Source: Coprinus comatus (Eukaryota; Basidiomycota; Agaricomycetes; Agaricales; Agaricaceae). Taken from it: a stretch of DNA of 64,000 nucleotides. The stretch's first letter is position 1, and the number at the start of each line of letters is the position of its first letter. The notes beneath the pieces were generated by a model. It saw only the letters and a program-made list of their open reading frames with translations. It did no database searches and was not told where the DNA came from. Shown here piece by piece: positions 1-11,406 of the stretch. Where the stretch lies: the NCBI GenBank assembly GCA_034638255.1, contig JAWPGT010000032.1, forward strand, positions 1 to 64,000, given 5' to 3'. The position numbers and the translations under genes are program-made.

Positions 1-624
1 GACAAACCAGCCCTATATAAAATCATGAATACAAACAGCGGGGATAAGAGAACGTGTACGTGCGTACCCAGGTCATGACAGGAACCAAGAGAAAGAGCAG
101 AGACTTCCAATGTCGAGCCATGTAGGCCTTTGGTAATTCAACTCCAATAGCGAAGACACCGATAGCGAGGACGACACGAGTGAATTCGAGTGTAACCGTA
201 TCAGTTGTTCCTTCGTCACCGTCACCCCATGACCGTGGATCAAAAATACCAGCACAGTATGGTCCTATTTCATGTTGTAAGTATTGTAAGTATTGAGATA
301 TTGGAGATGAGACATACCTATAATAACACCGAATAGAAATGCCCAGCAAGCTTCACCAATATACAACTAATGTACACATCAGTGCCCAAGACTTGGCAAT
401 GTACGACAAGACTCACCCGTGATCGCAGAACTAGCGAAAACATGCCAAACTATACATGTTCTTTGATGAAAAAAATAGTTCTGAAACAAGACAGACACGT
501 ACTAGCACAATAAAACCTCCTAAGCAGGCATAGATAATATGTGGGGCCGTTACTTCAAACTATGAACCGGTGAGTGTTTATTCTGGACAAATGAGAAAGA
601 GATACTGACAGGAAAGAACTGCAT
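1..624 (-). CDS. Nha1-like Na+(K+)/H+ antiporter, N-terminal part, cut by the window edge
   Basis: This is the 5' end of a plasma-membrane alkali-cation/proton antiporter of the fungal Nha1 family. Reading leftwards, the pieces are a start at 624 (exon 610-624), an exon 503-559 ending in GGFIVL, a short exon with FIKEH near 440, an exon 318 to about 365 with YIGEA and FGVII, and an exon 68-264. The last holds the Nha1 hallmark AGIFDPRSWGDG, a membrane segment and ELPKAYMARHW. A final intron, GTACGC to TATATAG (14-67), leads into GWFV at the edge. Splice sites between most exons keep frame and match family order. The join between the exon ending at 503 and the FIKEH exon does not keep frame with any normal intron. 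The rest of the membrane domain and the cytosolic tail lie outside the window. Confidence 0.8.
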
Positions 625-3508
625 GACGTTGTTGGGATAGCTCCAAGGCCAGACGTCGTTATTTTGTGAGTACTATGAACAAGGTGTGTTCGGCTTGGAC
701 GTCGAGCCAAGTAGAACGTTGATGGGTGTTAAAAGGAAGCCCAACAGACGGTGGAGAAAATGCAACCTGAGCGAGCCGCGGAACCGGCGTTCTGGGCGAA
801 CAATATATATATTGATGTTCCTGGTGTGTATTAATAAGAAACCACGTGCCACTCCTCCACCTCGACTTATCATCATCTCGACCTCCCTAGCTTCCACGTA
901 ACTCATTGTCCTCTTCATAATCCTCCAGACAGATGCTCGGGACGTTCAGCTAGTGAAATAAACCCATATATAGAGCTTTTTACGACTCCTTGGCTGGTTA
1001 TGTCCCAAGTCTTGGCGTACAAAGCCTTTCTTGGCCAAACCAGGGGCGGTGCAAGGCATCACTGAACTGATACTACGAACCAGAACCCTAAACAACGCAT
1101 GTTCAATCCCTGCTCTTCTGACACTAACAAGATTTCTCTCGTAACACAAGGACGGTAAATTAAAACAGCTGACCAGGTTACAGAATTGCGAAGAAAATTT
1201 TCACATGAAGGGGTAATTGTAATGAAATCGTTTGAGTCCCCTTTTTTCTGTTGTTATCTCGACCATAAATTCTTTTTTTGTAACCTCCCTGTGGCTCGGA
1301 ACTCCAAAGGGAAAAGATCAAAAACTTTGCGCCCTGACCCTCGAGTTTCTTCATTTAGCCATTCACACCTGGAGCCTTCTGCCTGGAGTTCTTCAGAGTG
1401 TATCAGACATACTGTGCGTGATTTAAAGTTCTCAATCCGGTACTACTTCCACCATTTTTTCCCTTTTGATTAATTGTACCCCACTCCTTGTTCACCTGGT
1501 CCAGAGTATATTGTATCATCAATCATTTTCCTTTTCGGCATCTTCTCAAAGTGGCAACAAATCTCTCGTTTCGCGAACCGCATAACGTCTTTTGTATTAT
1601 ATTTATTACTTCAAACTAATTCCTCTACACTGGAATTTCTTTGTTCCATCCAAGAGCCGTGAAGAGCTTTACATCACGGAAGTACAAATTAATGCACATT
1701 CCCGTTATAGTTCGGTGTCAATCTAGTGTAGAAATCGTAATACACATCACCCAGTGATCGATCTAACCAACTTGTAACACTATTCTTAGGAACCTACATT
1801 CCGGTGTTACTTATATAAAAAGAAGCTGAAGGTTCTGAGGTGAATCCGTGGAGATACTGAAACTTAAGTGGTACTTTGTCCCTTCAAATGAGTATCACGC
1901 CAATAAAGCACCTAAACGCACTTGCTCATCATGAGGCAAATTCATAAACTTACAAAGAAACATTGACTTGTTTATGAAGCATTAAAGTGCTTCTGACTGT
2001 GCCAGTTCAGTTTATTGGAAGCTTGTGCTTTCGCTTCCGAAACCACATGTATACGGGTGTAGTAAATGGTTGACCCAGGTCGGTGATACAGTCTCATGCT
2101 GAATAGGTCGTACTGTACCTAGAGTTAAGGATTGAATAAACTCCGAAACATGGAAGCCGAGTAGAAAGTTACTTCGTTCTCACCAGGCTTTAGGTGTATC
2201 AATATCGATATACTGAAACTTTTCAACTCCTTGCTGCGCGAAGTTTCCATATTCTTATCTTATCATCAACTTGAATGCGTGATGTACAGTACACTCCCTA
2301 CCTACCTTCGGTGATTAACCCCCTCGGAAACCCCCTACCACTACATAGTACATACCCACTAATTTTATACTATAGTCTACGTCCATGGAGTAGTGGGCCT
2401 CGTTGACCATTCATTTTTAGAATTTTCCCTTGATGTAAAGCGCTTTTGTAATGGTTTTTTAAATAGGTTCTAGAGGGATCACCAATGTAGATGTAGTCCG
2501 AGGTATTAACCACGTTTTGGACCTTTAGTCTTAATTTAGAACACTTCTGATATTAACCTGAACGATTCTATCTATGTTATCTGTTATATGAAAGTCGTAT
2601 ATCTATAGGCTCATCATATTACCAGAGGTTTGTTTTTTGTTTTTTTTGTGCCTCGTGTTCTATGACAATAAAAAAATAAGATTTGAATAATTCATATTTC
2701 CTTAGTAACACCGGTCTTTTTGGTATAATTACTGGTGGAATTTAGAACTCGGGTCACCAGTTTAGAGCCTTGCAAGAGCTTGAATGATCTTGAACATTTG
2801 TTTTTGTCGTGTTCAATTTGTCGCCAATCATGCTTAGTGATTGGAGCACTGGTAAAGGTTAGCAATCCAGCAATAACACAGTCACAGACTCGTGCTAGTG
2901 TGCCGGTTTTATTACGTTAGATACACAGATAGGTAAGCCCGCTTTTTAATTATCAGATTGTGTCTAAGCATGTTATTAAGGAGAGGGTGGGAGGGTTAAT
3001 GAAAGTCAGCTGAGTTGAACGTGATAGTAGAATATAGAATATGTGATGGTATCGGTGAGATTTAAATAAACAGGCACTTGGTTGTCACTCACATCCACTG
3101 AATCTGTATTTGTATGACGAATGCCGTTCTGGGTTAAGTTGTTTGATACGGAGGATGGGAAGAGCTCAAAGCCTTTTCTTTCTATCTTCTCGACCCAAAG
3201 TCATGTAATGCTGATTAACAACAGTATTCCTTCTGATCAATAGCCTGCCGCCCGAGAAATATCTTTACAGATGGTCGACTGAACACGCACTATACAATTT
3301 TCATCCTTCCTCTGAGAAAAGAAACCATTATATTATTAACCAAATTCGCGACATCAATGATTCAATACACTTCATACAAAAAGATGGAGGTAGATAGGTG
3401 TTGACTCTATTTTACATATTTTTCAGCCGACATCACTAATCATCGATCATCGAAACAGATAAGAAACCAAGAAATATAGTACACCGTTTCCTATTCATGA
3501 GCCGAGTA
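625..3508. other. Region without a supported gene
   Basis: About 2.9 kb of AT-rich sequence. Short open frames at 673-918 (minus), 1186-1473 (plus) and 2735-2920 (plus) have no recognisable domain or convincing splice partners. The first 600 bases should contain the promoter of the antiporter gene, which is transcribed leftwards from 624. The last stretch, from about 3370, is homologous to 6490-6630 and is the 3' flank of the left duplicated unit. Confidence 0.6.
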
Positions 3509-4736
3509 TTAGATACCGAGCTCTTCGAAGGTTACGCTATGCTTCCCGCCAGTGCATGATACCCCCACGGCATTCTTTTGAACGGGAGTCGACTGGAGCA
3601 TGTCTTATTCAACTCGGCCATCTTTTTATCGATTCGTTTCTGCATAGCTGGTCCAGTTCGGCTCCTGTCTCATTTTTTTTAGCCTGTCTCTCTTCTTCTT
3701 TCCATAAAATGTCCACCTCTTTCGATTGATCTCCTTCCTTCCACACTTTATCCACATCCCTCCAAAGCTTTTTTTCTATTCTTGCCATTCTTTCTTCTAC
3801 TCTTGCCGTTCTTTCTTCCACTCCTGCCGTTCTTTCTTCTACTCCTGACGTTCTTTCTTCTCTCATTCGGCTTTCTCGTTCCTTCCATTCTTTCTCCTCT
3901 TTCCTTGCTTTCCTCTCCTCTCCTTCCCTGGTCCTTCTCTCTAACTCAAGTTGTGCCTTAATTGCCTCTTCCTCTTTCCTCTTCCTCTTCTCCTCTTCCC
4001 TCGCCTTGCGATTTTCTCCCCCCTTTATCCAAATGGCAGAAGCCTCGACACAAAGGCTCCTAAGGGTACTAGCACTCGGATACTCACAAACGTGGAATAC
4101 GACATAAAGATTCACTCCAGCTCCAGATTCAACAGAAACCTTGGGAGTAATATATTGATTATCAATATAATGATTCCAATTCTCGTCTCTCCCATTCAAT
4201 TTAACGGCAAGTAAAGTCGAAAGCCTTAATGCCTTTTCATGATCAACCATCAAAGGACAATAACCCACCCTACTACCAGCACCATCTTTTAACTTGTACA
4301 CCCCCGAAAAATTAAATTCCTGAGTGAGTATCCCTTCAGGTAAGGCGTGAGTGGTAAGAATCGTATCAGTTTGAATCGTTGAATTTCTAGTATCGAATGT
4401 CGTCGCATACTTGATCATATAGTTTAAACCAAGAAGGGTCGGTTGTTCGATTTCTGGGATAGGAATTTGAACAGAAAGAGACCAACTGGAAAGTGAAATG
4501 ACTGGGTCTTCTAGATACGATGCGTAAGTATATACCAAACGTTCATCGTCATTGAAATTATGAGGAGGAGGGTAGATTGGGAAATCGCCAGGTTTATCAC
4601 TGGTTGTTCCAGGAGTGCATTGCATGTGGGATGTTGGTACATTGTCTCCATCACCGGGACCTCCTAACGTACATATGGTAGGGGTAGTGGGGGACATGGG
4701 TGACAAGTAATTTGGGATGGGTAGAGTTGTGGTCAA
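3509..4736 (-). pseudogene. Decayed left copy of the coiled-coil protein gene
   Basis: This is a paralogue of the gene at 6634-7848, aligning along its whole length. The position of the sister's ATG reads TTG here (4734-4736), and no in-frame ATG lies just upstream. Near the 3' end a one-base loss at the codons equivalent to GADADPAMQ shifts the frame, so the open frame ends at 3609 in a novel tail. A second one-base loss in the segment equivalent to WGYQCTGG (around 3560) shifts it again. The N-terminal globular part (SVQIPIPEIEQP, YNFNDDE-type and NWNHYIDNQYI motifs) is still readable. The coiled coil has an expanded VEERTAR-type heptad run. A short product from a downstream ATG cannot be excluded. 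Confidence 0.75.
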
Positions 4737-4739
4737 GTT

Positions 4740-5630
4740 CTGAATTTTATGTTTAAGTTTGAAGAGCCTTCTTATACAAGCTAAGAAATTTATTCCACAA
4801 TAGACACGACGATATACCCTGTAGGGATACCTTATCTTAATAACGATCAGTGAGTAGTAATAATTGGTTCATATCGAAAATTGGATGTTTTCAATGTCCT
4901 TCCAACACAAATTCTTCGCAACTAAGCATCATGATGAATGCTGGACAAGTTACTAGCACTACCACGTCACATCCCAAGTAAGTATTTCCGATGGTCACCG
5001 ATCAACAACATAGGCCACCTATGTCAATTTGGCATCCCTTGCTGGCATCTAACTTTGCCAATGGGCCGAAGGGGAAACGATTATCAATAGTCGGTGCCTC
5101 TATAACTTCATGGCTTTTTTAAGGTTTTTAGACCGACGATTATCAATGTGTTCTTCGATATTTTTAAACCCTCATGATGTTTCTCAAGTTCTCAGGGTTG
5201 TGGGCATTTATGAGCACATCGCATATTCATATCAAGATTATCCGGGAATTCATTGATGCGACAACGTCAGATGGATAGTCATTTGCATTTGAGTACATCG
5301 TATCTCATAATTAGTACCTCAATAGTATGATGTGGAACAATAAGTCTAGGAGGGGCCCGGATATGGCAGGCTTCTGTCAAAGGATTTCGAACTTTGGAGG
5401 TTGTTTTCTCCAAGTTAGGTATAGTACCTTTAAAGATCAAGAGAGTACAAAGTTACTTTAACATCATATTGCCCATATTTAATTGGTTGTTATACATAGT
5501 CCCGGAGTTAAGCTTCTTTCCCCTCGTATCAGCTGCAGGGAAGGAGAGGGTGCTGTTCGACTGACTCATTTCCAACCCATATATCCAATGTAAGTTTATT
5601 TTTATTTATGCTAGGTCGGAATAGGCTGAG
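4740..5630. other. Intergenic sequence of the left duplicated unit
   Basis: No gene is supported. The stretch corresponds to 7870-8746 in the right unit and would hold the ancestral promoter of the coiled-coil gene and the 3' flank of the NAP1 gene. Similarity is patchy, with many small indels. Confidence 0.6.
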
Positions 5631-6452
5631 TTAGTCGCTCAAAGAATCGTTATCAGCGTCGTTGTCGCCATCTTCATCACCTTCATCATCATCATCATAG
5701 GAAGGAGGGTCAATCAAATATGTCAATCATCTTAAGGAATGAACTAGCGAACGTCAACACCAATTCATTTTTCAATTTCAATTTCAATAAAAAAACGCAC
5801 ATCATCTCTAATGTCTTCCCCACATTCGGAATCTTCTTTAACTTTGTCGAGAAGAGCAGTGTGTTCTTCATCAGTGAAGCATCTGCGAAGGCGGATGCAT
5901 TTTCTTGCAGAGGTCACGTGAGGAAGGGACACATCGATCCTACACAAACTCCTTCACAGGGTACAACCGCCCGAGCAACCCCTGACCTCTACTACTATCC
6001 CACTTTTCCCTTCGTCAAACTTCGCCCTCAAAATCTTCAAATTTGCTCTACCTCCAACCCCCTACATTCACCCAGATGCACAATGGGTGAGCACTCACGT
6101 TCTCGTCGCATCAGTCAGTACCCAAATCGAAGTTCGGCAACGTCCCGGGGCCGTGAAGGACCTGAACTTCGGACATCCTCACAGGTGAATGTAGTATCAG
6201 ACTTCTATGGTTATGAAATATCAACACATGGCTCGTTTTCTCCTCTCATCTATCTGGCCCGACGCGCAAAGTTTCTCGACCTCTGAATCGGGTGGCATCT
6301 TTTTTGGGCTAAAGAAAGTGAAGAAAGACACTGGCAGTCCTTTGTCGTTTTCATTGGAATAATTTGCATCCATCAGATCTATCCCAGGTTTCCAGTGAAT
6401 GTGAGAACCAATCGTCTTTTCATACAATGGATCTCCAAACTCGTCGACCAAA
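5631..6452 (-). pseudogene. Truncated, interrupted NAP1-like pseudogene
   Basis: Relic of the histone-chaperone gene at 8747-9977. Homology starts abruptly at VDEFGDPLYEK (about 6452), so the 5' half and both upstream exons are missing. It runs through the FFTFFSP motif, is broken by about 390 bp of unrelated DNA (about 5880-6272), and resumes with DEEHTALLD and CGEDIRD. The last exon carries an extra stop, where the intact copy's IPYALTYL context reads IP-stop, before the acidic tail. No product is expected. Confidence 0.85.
5880..6272. other. Foreign insertion inside the NAP1 pseudogene
   Basis: About 390 bp absent from the intact copy, placed between codons equivalent to EVERL and SDEEYTALLD. 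It is GC-richer than its surroundings and has an open plus-strand frame. I see no inverted repeats, no TG/CA ends and no clear target duplication. It may be a captured gene fragment; its origin is unrecognised. Confidence 0.55.
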
Positions 6453-6633
6453 CCGGTATATCATTCTTAGAGTTCGACATCAATATTCTTGGTACAACAA
6501 GACGCAGGTAGATATATATTAACTTTATTTATCACATTTTTCAACCGATATTACTAACTAGCAGTCGCTAATCATTGAAACAAACAAGAAACCAAGAAAT
6601 ATAGTACACTGTTCCCTATTCATGAGCCGAGCA

Positions 6634-7848
6634 TTAGATACCGAGCTCTTCGAAGGTTACGCTGTGCTTCCCGCCTGTACATTGATACCCCCACGGCGCT
6701 CTTTTGAACGGGAGTCCACTGGAACATGTCTTATTTAACTCGACCATCTTTTTATTGATTCGTTCCTGCATAGCTGGATCAGCATCGGCTCCTGCCTCAT
6801 TTTTAAGTCTAGCTTGTCTCTCTTCATCTTTCCATAATTTGTCCGCCTCTTTCCACGATTGGTCTCTTTCCTTCCACAATACGTCTGCATCCTTCCACAC
6901 TTTGTCTGTGTCCCTCCAAAGCTTTTCTTCTACTCTCGCCGTTCTCTCCTCTCCTCTCATTCGGCTTTCTCGCTCCCTCCATTCTTTCTCCTCTTTCCTT
7001 GCTTTCCTCTCCTCTCCTTCCCTTGTCCTTCTCTCTAACTCAAGTTGCGCCTTAATTGCCTCTTCCTCTTCCCTCTTCCTCTTCTCCTCTTCCCTAGCCT
7101 TACGATTTACTCCCTCCTTTTGCCAAGTGGCAGAAACCTCGACACAAAGACTCCGAACGGTCTTAACGCTCGGATACTCACAAATGTGAAATACAACATA
7201 AAGATTCGCTCCAGCTCCAGATTCAACAGAAACCTTGGGAGTAATATATTGATTATCAATGTAATGATTCCAATTCTCATCCCTCCCATTCGATTTAATG
7301 GCAAGTGAAGTTGAAAGCTTTAATGCCTTTTCATTATCAACCATCAAAGGACCATAACCCCTACTACCAGTACCATATTTTAACTTGTACACCCCGGCGA
7401 AATCGACATCCTGAGTAAGTATCCCTTCAGGTAAAGTTTGAGTGGTAAGAATCGTATCAGTTTGAATCGTTGAATTTCCAGTATCAAATATCGTCGCATA
7501 CTCGACCATATAATTCAATCCAAGAAGAGTCGGTTGTTCGATTTCTGGGATAGGAATTTGGACACAAAGAGACCAAGTGTTGGTATGATTATGTGCGGGA
7601 AGTGAAGTGATTGGGTCTTCTTGAAACGATCCGTATGTATATACCAAATGTTCATCGTCGTTGAAATTATGAGGAGGAGGGTAGATTGGGAACTCGTCAG
7701 GTTTAGCACTGGTAACTCCAGGAATACATTGCATGTGATATGTTGGTACATTTCCTCCTCCGTGACCAGGACTTCCTAACATACATATGGTAGGGGTCGA
7801 AAGGGACATGGGTGTCAAGTAACTTGGAATAGGTAGACTTGTGGTCAT
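6634..7848 (-). CDS. Coiled-coil protein of unknown function, intact copy
   Basis: A single-exon gene of 404 residues; the ATG is at 7846-7848. I do not recognise the family. The N-terminal 40 residues are Pro/Thr/Ser-rich. Residues about 50-230 look globular (beta-rich), with motifs such as VQIPIPEIEQP, TLLGLNYMV and NWNHYIDNQYITPKVSVESGAG. Residues about 240-370 form a very charged Glu/Lys/Arg coiled coil, with repeated KAREEE and ERRTREGE-type heptads followed by a Trp-spaced repeat (LWKD, VWKD, SWKE, LWKD). A short Cys-containing tail ends the protein. There is no signal peptide or membrane segment. It lies downstream of the NAP1-like gene on the same strand. Linkage of the pair in both units is seen; a joint function is only a guess. 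Confidence 0.8.
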   Translation of the reverse strand: MTTSLPIPSYLTPMSLSTPTICMLGSPGHGGGNVPTYHMQCIPGVTSAKPDEFPIYPPPHNFNDDEHLVYTYGSFQEDPITSLPAHNHTNTWSLCVQIPIPEIEQPTLLGLNYMVEYATIFDTGNSTIQTDTILTTQTLPEGILTQDVDFAGVYKLKYGTGSRGYGPLMVDNEKALKLSTSLAIKSNGRDENWNHYIDNQYITPKVSVESGAGANLYVVFHICEYPSVKTVRSLCVEVSATWQKEGVNRKAREEEKRKREEEEAIKAQLELERRTREGEERKARKEEKEWRERESRMRGEERTARVEEKLWRDTDKVWKDADVLWKERDQSWKEADKLWKDEERQARLKNEAGADADPAMQERINKKMVELNKTCSSGLPFKRAPWGYQCTGGKHSVTFEELGI

Positions 7849-7869
7849 GTTCTGAGTTTTTTTGTTCAA

Positions 7870-8746
7870 GTTTCAGAAGTCTTCTTATACAAATTAACAA
7901 TTATTCCATAATATTATACGCAATGATAAGTAACCCTCTTATCTTAATAGCTTTTGAGTAGTAATAATCCGTTCATGTCGAACATTAAGCGCTTTTTTCC
8001 AACAAAAATAACTTTGCTAGTAAGCTTAACGCTGGAGCGGCTACTACCAGGACTGATCCCAAGCCTTTCCCTGATGAACGGTAATGATCAATAATATATG
8101 CTCGCACCTAAGTGGGTCAATCCGAAGGGGGAATGATTATCAATAGTCGGCGCTTCGATAACCAGGGCTTTCAAGGTGATTTAAGGTTTTTAGGTCCGAC
8201 GATTGTCACTGTTCTTCGATATTTTAAATCTCATGTTCCTTAAGTTCCCAGGGTTGTAAGCATTTATGAGCATTTCGCGTATTCGTGTCAACATTGTCCC
8301 GGAATCCGTTGATGAAGTCTACAGATAATAGTCATTTGACATTCGAATACATCATGTAACATAATCAGTGCCTTCTACTAGTATGATGTGGAACAATAGT
8401 TCTTGAAGGAGTAATATGGAGGGAAACACACTTCTTCTGTTAAAGGATTTTGATGCTTCGGAGCCTGTTCTCGCCAAGCTAGGTATAGTATTTTGAAGGT
8501 TCTTCGAAGGTCAGGAGGATACAGAGTTACTTGAACATCACATTTCCCATATTTGATTGGTTGTTATATATACATAGTTCCGGATGGTAAATTTCTTTCC
8601 CCTTCCTCTCTTAAATTTTTTTCTTCAATAACTCGTGTCAACTGCAAGAAAGGGGTTCTCTTTTCTACTACTGATTGGTTATCATCTCCAACTCATAAAT
8701 CCAATGTAAATTCATTTTTATTTGTGTTAGGTCGGAATAGGCAGCG
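7870..8746. other. Intergenic sequence of the right duplicated unit
   Basis: No gene is supported. It contains the promoter side of the coiled-coil gene and the 3' flank of the NAP1-like gene. Several blocks recur at 4740-5630, including the sequence around the GGTCGGAATAGG landmark. Confidence 0.6.
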
Positions 8747-9977
8747 TTAGTCGCTCAAATCATCGTTATTAGTGTCGTGGTCGCCACCTTCATCACCTTC
8801 ATCACCTTCACCTTCATCATCGTCATCGACATCATAGGAAGGAGGGTCAATCAAATATGTCAATGCATAAGGAATGAGCTAGTGAACGACACTTCAGTCA
8901 ACATCAATTCATTTTTAAATTCAATAAAAACATACCTCATCTCTAATATCTTCCCCACATTCAAAATCTCCTTCAATTTCGTCGAGAAGAGCCGTATACT
9001 CTTCATCACTTAATCTCTCAACCTCTAAATCCGGTGGCATCTCTTTTGGGCTGAAGAAAGTGAAGAAAGAAACTGGTGGTCCTTCATCGTTTTCATTGGA
9101 ATAATTTGCATCCGTCAGATCCTTCCCAGTTTCCCAATGAATCTGAGAACCAATCGCCTTTTCATACAATAGATCTCCAAATTCGTCGACCTGTCCCTTT
9201 TTGTAGATGTAGGTTTTGTTGAGTACTGAATCCGAGAAATATGGATTCGTGCGGAAATGAAAAGAGAGCTTGTATCCATTATCATCTTCCTTTTCTGCGC
9301 CATATTCCGCATCCCTATTACCAGAATGTATTGTTAAAGCACCAGTTTGTCCAGAAGCAATTGAAGCGTAAGACGAAATGGCTTGTGTTTTGCCAGTGGT
9401 CTCTGGAGTGAAATATGTGCATCTGATATCGGTGAGGTACTTCAAAGCTTCTTGATCTCTCTGGGCAATGACCAAAGAGAGTCCGGGATGGTTCATGATA
9501 ACGGCAAGCCAGAAGTTCTCGACACCATTCTTCGATAACGAACGGCGACTTGGAGGTTGGAAAATTTCCTTTCCAAAAACCCTTCGTAACCCTTGTTCGC
9601 CTGCCTCTAATTCCATCCCTTCGGGTCTTGCGTTTCCAGCTATGAGATTAGCCCGGCGGTCGTATAGTGGATCCTGAAGTCTTGCATACTATCGTGAGCA
9701 AGAGCGTCGCCGTCAGCCAACTCCATGATACAACAGCCTGGCGCTTACCTTTTTCTGCAATGCTAGTAATTCCTGTTGATATTGATATTGTATTACTTGC
9801 TGTTGCGCTTCTACTCCTTTGATTGCTTGTACGGTTTGTTGCTCGAACTCGGGGAGTCGTTGGAACCGTTTCCATGGGTCTTCTTCGTAGTCCTAACACT
9901 GTATCATTAGTAGGTGGATCTTTTGGCTATGGGAACGCCGCTGTTTATCTTGAGAGAACAGTACTTACATCTGACAT
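8747..9977 (-). CDS. NAP1-family nucleosome assembly protein
   Basis: Histone H2A/H2B chaperone of the NAP/SET family, expected to shuttle between cytosol and nucleus. Four exons join in frame: 9969-9977 (MSD), 9749-9892, 8936-9688 and 8747-8878, giving about 345 residues. Exon 2 encodes the long dimerisation helix (VQAIKGVEAQQQ to ELLALQKK), which continues into YARLQDPLYDRR as in Nap1. Exon 3 holds the conserved core (FWLAVIMNHP, ALKYLTDIR, NPYFSD, LNKTYIY, FFTFFSP). The last exon gives LIPYALTYLID and a Glu/Asp/Gly-rich acidic tail, typical of histone binding. Splice sites are canonical, with a GTAAGT donor after the first codons. A 5'-truncated relic lies at 5631-6452. Confidence 0.9.
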
Positions 9978-10392
9978 GCTGGGTGTGGTCTCTTGGTTTA
10001 CAAGGACAGTATACGGATTGATATGGGAGTTTCAACGAGGTTAAGGATGCCAGACTTCCGATATAGTATGATCAATCATTGACAATCATCAATTGTCCTT
10101 GTTCTCTTTTTGGATATTGGTATCCGAAGAAAGACGGCACCTCCCAGACTCCTTCCCAGTCTGGGCGCCTCCTCTGGGTCCACTCGTTGATATTCAATGG
10201 CGCTTCTACTGACTCAGACTTAATCATAAGCGCTGAGAGCAGATAAAGCTGATCCCTCCCACAGTACTTCCACCCAGGATATACTTTAAAAAAAGAACGT
10301 TGTGGCCTTATGGAACACGCTATTATAATGCAATATCGGATTAATAGCCTGAACAGTTTATCATACATTGAAGTATCTGAAATGGTACTACA

Positions 10393-11024
10393 TCAATAAT
10401 TGGACCAGTGCGCGTACTTAGACTTCGACCGACTACTGCTATGCTTGCTACTGTGGCCGTGACTGCGCCGTTTGCGAGAGCCACTATCACATTTGTAGTA
10501 TCGGTATGTATGTTGTGGTGGTGCACGAGATGCAGCTACCAATGCACCCACACCCACACCCACAACCAAAGCTCCCAACATCGCCAGCAGACCAGGAGAC
10601 TTCTTTTTCTTTTTAACTGGAACTGAAGACGACTGTTGTACGGGAACGGTCCGGGTCTGAAAATCAAATTTATGGGAAATGGTGACGATAAATTATATCA
10701 ATCTACTCTAGAGGTTTTTCTCACCTTAGGGGGAGGTAGTGCTGTATTGCTTACTGGAGGGACTTGTTTCTTTTCGTTTGAGGACGAAGCGCTTTCCTTG
10801 CTGGAAGTTGTTGGTTTAGGATCCTTACTGGGCTTGGGCCTATCTCGCTATTTGGGAAGAGATGAGCCTAATTATTTGAGTTATTACGATTGAACCTCAG
10901 ACTACTAACATTAACGGCCACTCGCGGTCTGTAATAAGTTGAATTAGGAACGGTTTTTATTAGAGAACTAGCAGAGTGAGAGTTACCGTCGTTTACCGCC
11001 TCCCACCTTTTTGTATCCTACCAT
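10393..11024 (-). CDS. Small basic membrane-anchored protein, unknown
   Basis: Probable four-exon gene. ATG at 11022-11024 starts a basic exon (10987-11024, MVGYKKVGGGKR) with a GTAACT donor. A short exon follows (PRVAVNVSSLR), then a Lys/Pro/Ser-rich exon ending in ALPPPK before a GTGAGA donor, then the last exon to 10393. That exon has five lysines, a glycine-zipper-like hydrophobic segment (GALVVGVGVGALVAA) and a Ser/Arg/His-rich tail. The exon 2 donor (GTTCAA) is weak, so the 5' half is uncertain. It may be a tail-anchored or single-pass protein; family unknown. Confidence 0.5.
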
Positions 11025-11406
11025 CTTCAGAACACAGTTTTCAGTTGAGGATGAGGTTTTGGGTCAGGATTCGGGAGGAGGATGATTAGATGAACACCTC
11101 TACCTTGATCAGCTGTCGCTAGTCCCGGTTTACAATTGTTTGGGTAGAACCCAGTTGAGACAAGCATATCGATCCAAGATCTCTCGTACTAGTAGTAAGT
11201 TTTGATTTATAAGCCATGAGTCATCTGCCACCCTACAACTGCGCAATTAACTCCACTCGACACCTATCTTCTGATAACACACAGTAACATTTGAGGTCGA
11301 GCTTCGAAGAACCTACGATCCGATGCTGATAGCAAGATGCACAGTGATAAAGGTAGTGTTCATCGGATATGTCGACATATCAGAGTTGAAATAAAACACA
11401 ATTTAT

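Larger units (their letters stand above)
4300..9690. repeat. Core of a tandem segmental duplication, unit about 3.12 kb
   Basis: Sequence from about 3370 to 6452 repeats at about 6490 to 9250 or beyond. Homologous landmarks are 3511/6636 in the 3' end of the coiled-coil gene (offset 3125) and 5614/8731 in the NAP1 3' flank (offset 3117). Intergenic sequence between the two genes (4740-5640 and 7870-8746) is also recognisably shared, although diverged. Each unit holds a coiled-coil gene and a NAP1-like gene, both on the minus strand. The left NAP1 copy lacks its 5' half, so the duplication junction lies near 6452-6490. Confidence 0.8.

Noticed and set aside
1186..1662. Plus-strand frames at 1.2-1.7 kb as a gene
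   Set aside because: No domain, no consistent splice sites, low-complexity hydrophobic composition.
6704..7189. Ser/Leu-rich plus-strand frames over the coiled-coil gene
   Set aside because: Complement of Glu/Lys codon repeats; no independent support.
10541..10563. Telomere-like CCCACA repeats
   Set aside because: Only three units, inside a coding exon where they encode the Val-Gly repeat of the membrane segment.
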